Shown here piece by piece: positions 5,216-13,273 of a stretch of DNA of 13,273 bases; position 1 is the stretch's first letter, and each line of letters begins with the position of its first letter. Below the pieces are notes generated by a model, which was not told the DNA's origin, made no database searches, and saw only the letters and a list, made by a program, of their open reading frames with translations. The DNA comes from Spirochaetaceae bacterium (GTDB taxonomy: Bacteria > Spirochaetota > Spirochaetia > Treponematales > Breznakiellaceae), in contig JAITRV010000165.1 of assembly GCA_031288215.1 (NCBI GenBank), forward strand, positions 1-13,273, given 5' to 3'. The position numbers and the translations under genes are program-made.

Positions 5216-5605
5216 ATGGCAGCCCTTACAAATGATCAGATTCTTGAAGCAATTTCATCCATGACCGTTCTGGAAGTTTCCGAACTGGTTAAGGCAATGG
5301 AGGAAAAATTCGGTGTTTCCGCCGCTGCTCCTGTAGCAGTCGCCGCCGTTGGCGCCGCTCCCGCGGCCGCCGCGGAGGCCGCAGAGGAGAAGACGGAATT
5401 CAATGTTATTCTCAAGGCCTTTGACGATTCCAAGAAAATCGCGGTAATCAAAGAGGTTCGGGCCGTTACCGGCCTCGGGCTTAAAGAGGCGAAGGAACTT
5501 GTGGAGGGAGCGCCTAAACCTCTCAAGGAAAATGTCTCCAAGGAAGATGCCGCGAAGATCAAGGAACAGGTCACTGCCGCCGGCGGTACTGTTGAAATCC
5601 AGTAA
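5216..5605 (+). CDS. rplL: 50S ribosomal protein L7/L12
   Basis: A 129-residue product present in several copies per ribosome, recruiting translation factors. The N-terminal dimerisation domain at 1-34 (MAALTNDQILEAISSMTVLE onwards) binds L10. A flexible Ala/Pro/Val-rich hinge spans about 35-56. The C-terminal factor-binding domain at 60-129 holds KTEFNVILKAFDDSKKIAVI and the conserved TGLGLKEAKELVEGAPKPLK. ATG 5216 follows AAGGAG at a good distance. Codon use is less GC-extreme than in its neighbours (for example GCT, GTT and ATT appear), which may reflect very high expression. It is followed by an attenuator before rpoB, fitting the need for more L12 than polymerase. Confidence 0.97.
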   Translation: MAALTNDQILEAISSMTVLEVSELVKAMEEKFGVSAAAPVAVAAVGAAPAAAAEAAEEKTEFNVILKAFDDSKKIAVIKEVRAVTGLGLKEAKELVEGAPKPLKENVSKEDAAKIKEQVTAAGGTVEIQ

Positions 5606-5641
5606 GGGATACGAAAAACAGTTCTATTTTCTCATAGATGA

Positions 5642-5722
5642 GGGACGGAAAAAAATCATTCTCCCGGTCGTGAGCGGATATGTGTCCGCTCAATCGAAGG
5701 GGGGTGGTACGCTTACCGTCCC
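5642..5722 (+). promoter_or_regulatory. Branched RNA structure in rplL-rpoB gap
   Basis: GGGACGG (5642-5648) can pair perfectly with CCGTCCC (5716-5722), enclosing a perfect 8-base-pair hairpin TGAGCGGA-TATGTG-TCCGCTCA (5671-5692). It ends four bases before the terminator stem. In E. coli the matching gap carries an RNase III processing site as well as an attenuator; this stem could be the analogue, but that is inference from position. Confidence 0.45.
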
Positions 5723-5726
5723 GCAG

Positions 5727-5762
5727 GTTCCCGGCTTATGGCCGGGGACTTTTTGTTGTTTT
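5727..5762 (+). terminator. Intrinsic terminator acting as attenuator between rplL and rpoB
   Basis: A 9-base-pair GC-rich stem, GTTCCCGGC (5727-5735) with GCCGGGGAC (5741-5749) and loop TTATG, is followed directly by TTTTTGTTGTTTT (5750-5762). This is a textbook Rho-independent terminator only 18 bases before the rpoB ATG and the best terminator in the window. No obvious promoter lies between it and rpoB, so it must terminate only partly, lowering rpoBC transcription relative to rplL. Confidence 0.85.
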
Positions 5763-5780
5763 CTAAGCAGGGGGTAATGC

Positions 5781-8700
5781 ATGGAGAAGAAAAAAAAGAC
5801 AGCCCAGAGGGCGTATATTGGGAAGGATATTCAGGATGTAATGGACCTTCCGGATCTTATCGATATCCAGCTCTGTTCTTATGAGCGGTTTCTTCAGCGG
5901 GAACGGCTGAGGAAAGGGGAAGAACCCCTGGTACAGGGTCTGGAAGAGGTTTTTAGAAGCACCTTCCCTATAGAAAGCCCCACCGGCGATATGGTGTTGG
6001 AATACGAATATTACTCCCTGGATGAAGAAAATATCAAATTTTCCGAGCATGACTGCAAACAAAAGGGGCTTACCTATGCGGTGCCCCTCAAGGCCCGGGT
6101 CAACCTGATCTTCCAGCAGACCGGGGAAATCCGCCAGAAGGATATCTATATGGGGGACATCCCCATCATGAGCGAGCGGGGGACCTTTATCATCAACGGC
6201 GCGGAACGGGTGGTGGTCTCCCAGATCCACCGTTCTCCGGGGGTCATCTTCAGCCATGAAAAAGGCATTTTCGCTTCCCGGATCATCCCCTACCGGGGTT
6301 CCTGGCTGGAGTTTGAGATCGACCAGAAGCGGGAACTGATCTACGCCAAGATCGACCGGAAAAAACGGATCCTGGGGACCATCTTCCTCCGGGCCCTGGG
6401 GTATGAGAGCCGGGAGGATATTATCCGGGCCTTCTATACCACCATGACCCTGGAGGTCCGGGATGACCGGGAGACCCGGGAGCAGTTTTCCGGCAAGGTG
6501 CTGGCTACGGCGGTATGGGTGGCCGCCACCGAGGCGGAACACCCCGGGGCAAAGCGAAAACTCTACCGGGCGGGGGAAAAACTGCACCCCCACAACGTGG
6601 ACGAACTCCTGTCCCACGGGATTCCTTCCGTGGAGGTCATTGATTTTGAGGACGCCGCTTCCCTCAATTCTCCCATGCTCCTGAACTGTTTCGAGCGGGA
6701 GGAGATCAAATTCGTCAAGGACGACTCCTCCCGGGACGAGCCCTCCAAGGAAGACGCCCTCTCCGCGGTCTATTCGGTGCTGATGCCCGGGGAATCTATT
6801 ACCGTGGAGGCCGCCGAGAAGGACCTTTTGGGGATGTTCTTTACCTCCCGGCGCTACGATCTGGGAAAGGTGGGACGGTATAAACTCAACAAGAAATTCG
6901 ACCTGAAGCTTTCTATGGAAGAATTTACCCTGACCAAAGAAGACGTGATCGCCACCATGAAGTTCCTCATCAAGGTCTACGTGGGGGATGAATATATTGA
7001 CGACATCGACCACCTGGGGAACCGGCGGGTCCGGTCCGTGGGGGAACTGATGGCCAACGCCATGAAAACCGCCTTTAGCCGGATGGAGCGGATCGCCAAG
7101 GAACGGATGAGCCTCAAGGAGACCGATACCATCAAGCCCCAGGACCTGATCTCCATCAAGCCCGTGGTGGCGGCGATCAAGGAATTCTTCGGTTCCAGCC
7201 AGCTTTCCCAGTTCATGGACCAGGTAAACCCCCTGGCGGAGCTGACCCACAAACGCCGGCTCAACGCCCTGGGTCCGGGGGGGCTTTCCCGGGAACGGGC
7301 GGGCTTCGAGGTCCGGGATGTCCACTATACCCATTACGGCCGGATGTGCCCCATCGAGACCCCGGAAGGGCCGAATATCGGCCTCATCGTGTCCCTGGCA
7401 AACTATACCCGGGTCAACGAATACGGCTTCCTGGAAACCCCCTACCGCCGGGTGATCAACGGGGTGGCGGCCCGGGATATCGAGTACCTCTCCGCCATGG
7501 ACGAGGACCGGTACTACATTGCCCAGGCGTCGGCCAAGCTCAATGACAACGGCTCCTTCGCGGATGAGCAGGTCTCCTGCCGGCGTCAGGGGGATTATAC
7601 CACCCGGAGCCCCGCGGAGATTCAGTACATGGACGTCTCCCCCAAGCAGATCATCTCGGTTTCCGCTTCCCTCATTCCCTTCCTGGAGCATGACGACGCC
7701 AACCGGGCCCTGATGGGTTCCAACATGCAGCGTCAGGCGGTACCCCTGGTGTTCCCTGAGCCTCCCCGGGTGGGGACCGGCATGGAGGGCAAATGCGCCT
7801 ATGATTCGGGGGTCCTGGTCAAGGCCCGGCGGGACGGCACGGTGATCCGGGTAAGTTCCCAGGAGATTACCGTGAAGCCCAGCGACAAGACGGCGGTTAA
7901 CGCGAATACCAACGCCGAGGGCTTGGACGTGTACCAGTTGATCAAGTACCAGCGGACCAACCAGGATACCTGCTATAACCAGCGGCCGATAGTCAAGGTC
8001 GGAGACCGGGTGGCGGCCGGCCAGGTGATCGCCGACGGGCCCGCCACCAAGAACGGCGAGCTTGCCCTGGGCCGGAATATTTTGGTGGGCTTCATGCCCT
8101 GGAACGGGTACAACTACGAGGATTCCATCCTCATCTCCCAACGGGTGGTGAAGGAGGATATGTTTACTTCCATCCATATAAAAGAATTCATCACCGAAGT
8201 CCGGGAAACCAAATTGGGCCCGGAAAAGATAACCCGGGACATCCCCAATACCTCCGAAAAGAGCCTGGACAACCTGGACGCCGAGGGGATCATCCGGGTG
8301 GGGGCCAAGGTACGGTCCGGGGATATCCTGGTAGGGAAGGTGACCCCCAAGAGCGAGACCGAGACCACCCCGGAATTCAAGCTCCTCAACTCCATCTTCG
8401 GGGAGAAGGCCAAGGAGGTCCGGGATTCCAGCCTCCGGGTACCCCACGGCATCGACGGAACCATCATCGACATCCAGCGGCTCAAACGCACCGAGGGGGA
8501 CGACCTGAACCCCGGGGTGGACGAGGTGGTGAAGGTCCTCATCGCCGCCAAACGGAAACTCCGGGAGGGGGATAAGATGGCGGGCCGCCACGGCAACAAG
8601 GGGGTCGTGGCCCGGATTCTGCCCGAGGAGGATATGCCCTATATGGAAGACGGTACCCCCCTGGATATTTGCCTCACCCCCCTGGGAGTCCCTTCCCGGA

Positions 8701-9314
8701 TGAACATCGGCCAGCTTCTGGAAACGGAATTGGGCTGGGCGGCCAGCACCCTGGACCAGTGGTTCTCCTCGCCGGTGTTCCAGTCCCCCTCCACGGAGCA
8801 GATCGAGCGGAAGCTCAAGGAAGCGGGGCTTCCGGTTACCTCCAAGACCACCCTCCGGGACGGACGTACCGGGGAGGCCTTCGTCAACCCCATCTTCTGC
8901 GGGATCATCTACTTCCTCAAGCTCCACCACCTGGTGGACGACAAGATGCACGCCCGGTCCACCGGTCCCTACTCCCTGGTGACCCAGCAGCCCCTGGGGG
9001 GCAAGGCCCAGTTCGGCGGCCAGCGCCTGGGAGAAATGGAAGTCTGGGCCCTGGAAGCCTACGGCGCGGCCAATACCTTACAGGAACTCTTGACCATCAA
9101 GTCCGACGATATGACGGGCCGGTCAAAAATATACGAGGCCATCGTAAAGGGGGAACCCTCCACCACGGCGGGAATCCCCGAGTCCTTCAACGTGCTGGTA
9201 CAGGAACTCCGGGGGCTGGCCCTGGACATGACGATCTACGATTCCAAGGGCAAGCAGATCCCGTTGACCGAAAGGGACGAGGAACTGATCAACAAGAGCG
9301 GGTCTAATTTTTAG
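5781..9314 (+). CDS. rpoB: DNA-directed RNA polymerase subunit beta
   Basis: A complete 1177-residue product. It is shorter than E. coli beta (1342), as in lineages lacking the large enterobacterial insertions. Landmarks in order: N-terminal lobes with INGAERVVVSQIHRSPGV; rifampicin pocket FGSSQLSQFMDQ starting at 470; PIETPEGPNIGLI; GFMPWNGYNYEDSILIS; active-site lysines in GDKMAGRHGNKG (Lys932 and Lys940, matching E. coli 1065 and 1073); GVPSRMNIGQLLE; and the C-terminal GGKAQFGGQRLGEMEVWALE that joins the clamp. Asn495 stands where E. coli has Ser531, a change linked to natural rifampicin resistance in spirochaetes. ATG 5781 follows AGGGGG by 6 bases; another ATG at 5777 is out of frame. 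rpoC follows after 9 bases. Confidence 0.98.
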   Translation: MEKKKKTAQRAYIGKDIQDVMDLPDLIDIQLCSYERFLQRERLRKGEEPLVQGLEEVFRSTFPIESPTGDMVLEYEYYSLDEENIKFSEHDCKQKGLTYAVPLKARVNLIFQQTGEIRQKDIYMGDIPIMSERGTFIINGAERVVVSQIHRSPGVIFSHEKGIFASRIIPYRGSWLEFEIDQKRELIYAKIDRKKRILGTIFLRALGYESREDIIRAFYTTMTLEVRDDRETREQFSGKVLATAVWVAATEAEHPGAKRKLYRAGEKLHPHNVDELLSHGIPSVEVIDFEDAASLNSPMLLNCFEREEIKFVKDDSSRDEPSKEDALSAVYSVLMPGESITVEAAEKDLLGMFFTSRRYDLGKVGRYKLNKKFDLKLSMEEFTLTKEDVIATMKFLIKVYVGDEYIDDIDHLGNRRVRSVGELMANAMKTAFSRMERIAKERMSLKETDTIKPQDLISIKPVVAAIKEFFGSSQLSQFMDQVNPLAELTHKRRLNALGPGGLSRERAGFEVRDVHYTHYGRMCPIETPEGPNIGLIVSLANYTRVNEYGFLETPYRRVINGVAARDIEYLSAMDEDRYYIAQASAKLNDNGSFADEQVSCRRQGDYTTRSPAEIQYMDVSPKQIISVSASLIPFLEHDDANRALMGSNMQRQAVPLVFPEPPRVGTGMEGKCAYDSGVLVKARRDGTVIRVSSQEITVKPSDKTAVNANTNAEGLDVYQLIKYQRTNQDTCYNQRPIVKVGDRVAAGQVIADGPATKNGELALGRNILVGFMPWNGYNYEDSILISQRVVKEDMFTSIHIKEFITEVRETKLGPEKITRDIPNTSEKSLDNLDAEGIIRVGAKVRSGDILVGKVTPKSETETTPEFKLLNSIFGEKAKEVRDSSLRVPHGIDGTIIDIQRLKRTEGDDLNPGVDEVVKVLIAAKRKLREGDKMAGRHGNKGVVARILPEEDMPYMEDGTPLDICLTPLGVPSRMNIGQLLETELGWAASTLDQWFSSPVFQSPSTEQIERKLKEAGLPVTSKTTLRDGRTGEAFVNPIFCGIIYFLKLHHLVDDKMHARSTGPYSLVTQQPLGGKAQFGGQRLGEMEVWALEAYGAANTLQELLTIKSDDMTGRSKIYEAIVKGEPSTTAGIPESFNVLVQELRGLALDMTIYDSKGKQIPLTERDEELINKSGSNF

Positions 9315-9323
9315 GAGCAAAAA

Positions 9324-12300
9324 ATGCGGGATATACAGGATTTTGATTCGATTATGATAAAACTGGCCTCCCCGGAGATGATCCGGGCGTGGTCCTACGG
9401 GGAAGTAAAAAAACCGGAAACCATCAATTACCGGACCCTCCGGCCCGAAAAGGACGGGCTTTTCTGCGAGCGGATCTTCGGAACCACCAAGGAATGGGAG
9501 TGTTATTGCGGAAAATTCAAGTCCATCCGGTATAAGGGGGTCATCTGCGACCGCTGCGGGGTGGAGGTGACCCATTTCAAAGTTCGCCGGGAACGGATGG
9601 GCCATATTGAGCTTGCCGCTCCGGTATCCCATATCTGGTATTACCGTTCCGTGCCCAGCCGCATGGGGCTCCTCCTGGACCTGCCCCTGACGGCCCTGCG
9701 GTCGATCCTCTACTACGAAAAATACGTGGTCATCGACGCCGGGGATACGGACCTCAAGAAGATGCAGCTCCTCACCGAAGAGGAGTATTACGAGGCCCAG
9801 GAGCGTTACAGCGGGGGCTTCTCCGCGGGGATGGGGGCCGAGGCGGTCCGTACCCTGCTGGAGAACATCAACCTGGATCAGATCGCGGCGGAACTCCGGG
9901 CCAAGATGATCGAGAAGGGGGTCAAGAGCGATAAGCGGCTCCTCAAACGGATCGAGATCGTGGAGAATTTCCGCAATTCCGACAACAAGCCCGAATGGAT
10001 GATCCTGGACGTGATCCCCGTGATTCCCCCGGAACTCCGCCCCATGGTGCAGCTTGACGGGGGCCGTTTCGCCACGTCGGACCTCAACGACCTCTACCGC
10101 CGGGTGATCAACCGGAACAACCGGCTCAAGCGGCTCCAGTCCCTCAACGCCCCGGACATCATCATCCGCAACGAAAAGCGGATGCTCCAGGAGGCGGTGG
10201 ACGCCCTTTTCGACAATACCAAGAAAAAGCGGGTGGTGAAGGGGGCCAGCAACCGGCCCCTCAAGTCCATCAGCGATATGCTCAAGGGGAAGCAGGGCCG
10301 GTTCCGGCAGAACCTCCTGGGCAAGCGGGTGGACTATTCGGGCCGTTCGGTGATCACCGTGGGGCCGGACCTCAAGATGTGGCAGTGCGGGCTTCCCACC
10401 AAGATGGCCCTGGAACTCTTCAAGCCCTTTATCATGAAAAAACTCGTGGATAAGGACGTGGTCTACAATATCAAGAAGGCCAAGATGCTGGTGGAGGCGG
10501 AAACCCCCGAGGTGTTCGCCATCCTGGACGAGGTGGTCAAGGAACACCCGGTCCTCTTGAACCGGGCCCCCACCCTGCACCGTCTGGGGATCCAGGCATT
10601 CGAGCCGGTCCTGGTGGAGGGAAAGGCCATCAAGCTGCATCCCCTGGTATGCCACGCCTTTAACGCCGACTTCGACGGGGACCAGATGGCGGTTCACGTC
10701 CCCCTGACCCAGGCGGCCCAGATGGAGTGCTGGACCCTGATGCTCTCCGCCCGGAACCTCCTCAACCCCGCCAACGGGAAAACCATCGTGTTCCCCTCCC
10801 AGGATATGGTGCTGGGGATCAACTTCCTGACCCGGATAAAGCACCATGCCAAGGGCGAGGGCCGGCGCTATTCTTCCACCGAGGAGATCCTCATGGCGGT
10901 GGAATCCAAAGTCCTGGATTGGGAGGCCGCCATCAAGGTGCTTCCCCCCAAATTCCCGATCTGGGATAAGGCCGGCAGGGAAGCGCGGCCCGGTCCCGGG
11001 GGGCTCATCGAGACCACCGCGGGGCGGCTCGTGTTCAACGAGGAGCTTCCCCCGGAGATCCCCTTCCTCAACTATGAATTGAAGGATAAGGAACTGCGGG
11101 GGCTCATCGAGAGTATCTTCGCGGAAAAGGGGTCCTGGACCACGGTGCAAATGCTGGACGCCATAAAGAGTACGGGGTATCGGTACTCCACCGTCTTCGG
11201 CGCCACCATCGGGGTGGACGACATCGTGGTTCCCAAGGAAAAGGCCGAGATGATCGAAAAGGCCAACGGGGAAGTGGAGTCCATCCAGAAGCAGCACCGG
11301 GAGGGCTTTATCACCCAGGAAGAACGGCATAACCGGGTGGTGGAGGTCTGGTCCAAGACCAACGAGGACCTGACCAACATCATGATGAAGACCCTGGAGG
11401 CGGACCGGGAGGGCTTCAATTCGGTGTATATGATGGCCAACTCCGGGGCCCGGGGAAGCCGCAACCAGATCCGCCAGCTCGCGGGGATGCGGGGCCTCAT
11501 GGCCAAGCCTTCGGGGGACATCATTGAGCTGCCCATCCGGTCCAACTTCAAGGAAGGGCTTTCGGTGATCGAGTTTTTCATCTCCACCAACGGCGCCCGG
11601 AAGGGTCTGGCCGACACCGCCCTCAAGACCGCCGAGGCGGGATACCTGACCCGGCGGCTCGTGGACATCGCCCAGGACGTGGTGGTGAACGAGGACGATT
11701 GCGGCACCATCAACGGCATCTCCTATTCGGCGATCAAGGACGGCGAGGACATCGTGGAGCCCCTGAGCGACCGTATCGTGGGCCGCTATACCCTGGAACG
11801 GGTCAAACACCCCATCACCGGGGAACTCATCATCGACGTGAACGAGGAAATTACCGAGGTCATCGCCCAGGCCATTGAGGATGCGGGGGTTGAATCGGTG
11901 CGGATCAGGACGGTCCTCACCTGCGAGGCCAAGCACGGGGTTTGCCGCCGCTGTTACGGCCGCAACCTGGCTACCAACCGCACCGTGGACATCGGGGAGG
12001 CGGTGGGGACCATCGCCGCCCAGTCCATCGGCCAGCCCGGTACCCAGCTTACCATGCGGACTTTCCACATCGGGGGGGCCGCCACCAAGATCAGCGAAGA
12101 AAACCGCACCTTCCTCAAATACCCGGTGCATATCCGGGATATCGTGGGGGCCCATGTGGAACTCTCCGAGGGGGTATCCTCGGGGCACTGGCTGTTTACC
12201 CGGAAGGGCTATGTGGTGGTGAACAAGGTCATGCGGGAATTCAAACTGGAAGATACGGACACCCTCCTCGTGGAAGACGGTAAGCGGATTATCCGGGGAG

Positions 12301-13273
12301 AACCCATCATCCGCCGGGGCACGGAGGATGTTCTTTCCCCGGAAATTGCCTACGCCATGGTAAAAAATGACAGCCTCTACCTTATCGGTCAGGATCAGAA
12401 GATTGAAATCCGCAACGGTTCCGAAGTGGTGGTCAAGAAAGGAGATGTGGTGGGGGTGGAAAAGACCATCGCCACCTTCGATCCCTTCTCGGACCCCATC
12501 ATCGCCGAAGCCTCCGGGATCGTTAAATACGCGGACATCCTCCCCGGAACGACCCTCAAAGAAGAAATCGACGAGGAGACGGGAAACATAGAAAAACGGA
12601 TCACCGAATTCCAGCTTGAAAGCAAACAGCCCCGGATCTATATCGTGGATGATGAGGGGAATGAATTGGCTTCCTACTTCCTCCCCGGGGGCGCCTATAT
12701 CCAGGTAGACGAGGACGAGCGGATAGCGGCGGGGCGGACCATCGCCAAGACCCTCAAGGAATCCGTCAAGGCCATGGACATCACCTCCGGTCTTCCCCGG
12801 GTAAGCGAACTCTTCGAAGCCCGCAAGCCCAAGAGCCCCGCGGTGCTTGCCCAGGTGTCGGGGGTGGTGCACTTTAAGGGTATCGTCAAGGGCAAGCGAG
12901 TCGTCATTGTCGAGGATGCCTTCGGGAAGGAATACAAGCACCTCATCCCCATGACCAAACGCCTCCAGGTGCGGGACGGGGATACGGTGGATGCCGGGGA
13001 GTCCCTCTGTATGGGTTCCGCGAATCCCCACGACATCCTCTTTATATTGGGGGAAAGTACCCTGCAGCGTTACCTGATGGATGAGATCCAGCAGGTGTAC
13101 CGCCTCCAGGGGGTAACCATCAACGATAAGCATATCGGGGTTATCATCCGCCAGATGATGCGGAAGGTGGAAATCGTCGCCGTGGGGGACACCAAGTTCA
13201 TCTTCGGCCAGATGGTGGACAAGTACCGCTTCCACGAGGAGAACAACCGGGTCATCAGCGAAGGGGGACAGCC
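9324..13273 (+). CDS. rpoC: DNA-directed RNA polymerase subunit beta', 3' end outside window
   Basis: It starts at ATG 9324 (MRDIQDFDSIMIKLASPEMI) after TAGGAG and is open to the right edge: 1316 codons, probably lacking about the last 100. N-terminal zinc site Cys60, Cys62, Cys75, Cys78 (CYCGKF; CDRCGVEV). GKRVDYSGRSVI lies ahead of the catalytic core. The metal-binding NADFDGD is at 447-453, with Asp449, Asp451 and Asp453 holding the catalytic magnesium. Bridge helix GARKGLADTALKTAEAGYLT. Second zinc site Cys793, Cys867, Cys874, Cys877. Trigger-loop start SIGQPGTQLTMRTFHIGG, with Gln904 where E. coli has Glu. The visible end corresponds to the region before the last clamp and omega-binding segments. 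Confidence 0.98.
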   Translation, partial: MRDIQDFDSIMIKLASPEMIRAWSYGEVKKPETINYRTLRPEKDGLFCERIFGTTKEWECYCGKFKSIRYKGVICDRCGVEVTHFKVRRERMGHIELAAPVSHIWYYRSVPSRMGLLLDLPLTALRSILYYEKYVVIDAGDTDLKKMQLLTEEEYYEAQERYSGGFSAGMGAEAVRTLLENINLDQIAAELRAKMIEKGVKSDKRLLKRIEIVENFRNSDNKPEWMILDVIPVIPPELRPMVQLDGGRFATSDLNDLYRRVINRNNRLKRLQSLNAPDIIIRNEKRMLQEAVDALFDNTKKKRVVKGASNRPLKSISDMLKGKQGRFRQNLLGKRVDYSGRSVITVGPDLKMWQCGLPTKMALELFKPFIMKKLVDKDVVYNIKKAKMLVEAETPEVFAILDEVVKEHPVLLNRAPTLHRLGIQAFEPVLVEGKAIKLHPLVCHAFNADFDGDQMAVHVPLTQAAQMECWTLMLSARNLLNPANGKTIVFPSQDMVLGINFLTRIKHHAKGEGRRYSSTEEILMAVESKVLDWEAAIKVLPPKFPIWDKAGREARPGPGGLIETTAGRLVFNEELPPEIPFLNYELKDKELRGLIESIFAEKGSWTTVQMLDAIKSTGYRYSTVFGATIGVDDIVVPKEKAEMIEKANGEVESIQKQHREGFITQEERHNRVVEVWSKTNEDLTNIMMKTLEADREGFNSVYMMANSGARGSRNQIRQLAGMRGLMAKPSGDIIELPIRSNFKEGLSVIEFFISTNGARKGLADTALKTAEAGYLTRRLVDIAQDVVVNEDDCGTINGISYSAIKDGEDIVEPLSDRIVGRYTLERVKHPITGELIIDVNEEITEVIAQAIEDAGVESVRIRTVLTCEAKHGVCRRCYGRNLATNRTVDIGEAVGTIAAQSIGQPGTQLTMRTFHIGGAATKISEENRTFLKYPVHIRDIVGAHVELSEGVSSGHWLFTRKGYVVVNKVMREFKLEDTDTLLVEDGKRIIRGEPIIRRGTEDVLSPEIAYAMVKNDSLYLIGQDQKIEIRNGSEVVVKKGDVVGVEKTIATFDPFSDPIIAEASGIVKYADILPGTTLKEEIDEETGNIEKRITEFQLESKQPRIYIVDDEGNELASYFLPGGAYIQVDEDERIAAGRTIAKTLKESVKAMDITSGLPRVSELFEARKPKSPAVLAQVSGVVHFKGIVKGKRVVIVEDAFGKEYKHLIPMTKRLQVRDGDTVDAGESLCMGSANPHDILFILGESTLQRYLMDEIQQVYRLQGVTINDKHIGVIIRQMMRKVEIVAVGDTKFIFGQMVDKYRFHEENNRVISEGGQ

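Noticed and set aside
5046..5264. 72-codon open frame in the rplJ-rplL gap
   Set aside because: It overlaps the rplL start out of frame, has no clear ribosome binding site and no recognisable sequence; the gap is better explained as structured RNA.
5763..8951. 1062-codon open frame antisense to rpoB
   Set aside because: Same cause: mirror frame of rpoB codon choice, with His/Gly/Pro-rich composition and no family resemblance.
9123..13235. 1370-codon open frame antisense to rpoC
   Set aside because: It is the in-register mirror of rpoC, explained by absence of TTA/CTA/TCA codons; its product is a low-complexity His/Gly/Pro/Leu-rich shadow with no recognisable domain, and no ribosome binding site was noted.
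1..13273. CRISPR array or insertion sequence
   Set aside because: No regularly spaced long repeats with unique spacers and no transposase or paired terminal repeats were seen; the two 23-base copies before secE are too few.

Overview
The window is a chromosomal segment from a spirochaete, most probably a Treponema-type bacterium with fairly high GC (the termite-gut treponemes come to mind; the species is a guess). The evidence is the gene order tRNA-Thr, rpmG, tRNA-Trp, secE, nusG, rplK, rplA, rplJ, rplL, rpoB, rpoC, which I recall from Treponema genomes, plus an asparagine in RpoB at the position of E. coli Ser531, described as a natural feature of Treponema and Borrelia. None of the three tRNA genes encodes its CCA end.

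Left part (1-1606), all on the minus strand: the first 198 codons of a tyrosine recombinase (integrase) run off the left edge. A short spacer with clustered GGTA/TACC repeats separates it from tRNA-Leu(CAG), and behind that lies deoD, a hexameric-type purine nucleoside phosphorylase. An integrase reading away from the 3' end of an intact tRNA gene is the usual layout of an integrative element in a tRNA site, so the left edge is probably the end of a genomic island or prophage lying mostly outside the window.

Middle and right part (1730-13273), all on the plus strand: an AT-rich divergent region carries a near-consensus sigma-70 promoter for tRNA-Thr(GGT) and rpmG. A second near-consensus promoter precedes tRNA-Trp(CCA), followed by secE and nusG, the L11/L1/L10/L12 ribosomal protein genes, and the beta and beta' subunits of RNA polymerase. 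rpoC is cut by the right edge, lacking roughly its last 100 codons. These genes supply translation (L33, the L1 stalk, the L11/L10/L12 GTPase-associated stalk), protein export (SecE) and transcription (NusG, RpoB, RpoC), and are probably transcribed together.

The intergenic gaps of the large operon are the least ordinary part. rplJ has almost no space in front of it for the usual L10 leader, while the gaps nusG-rplK, rplJ-rplL, rplL-rpoB and tRNA-Trp-secE are 150-210 bases long and rich in potential RNA hairpins. The rplL-rpoB gap ends in a textbook intrinsic terminator just before rpoB, which must act as an attenuator. I see no clearly new multi-gene system here; the most interesting leads are the RNA-level control elements and the integrase/tRNA-Leu junction.
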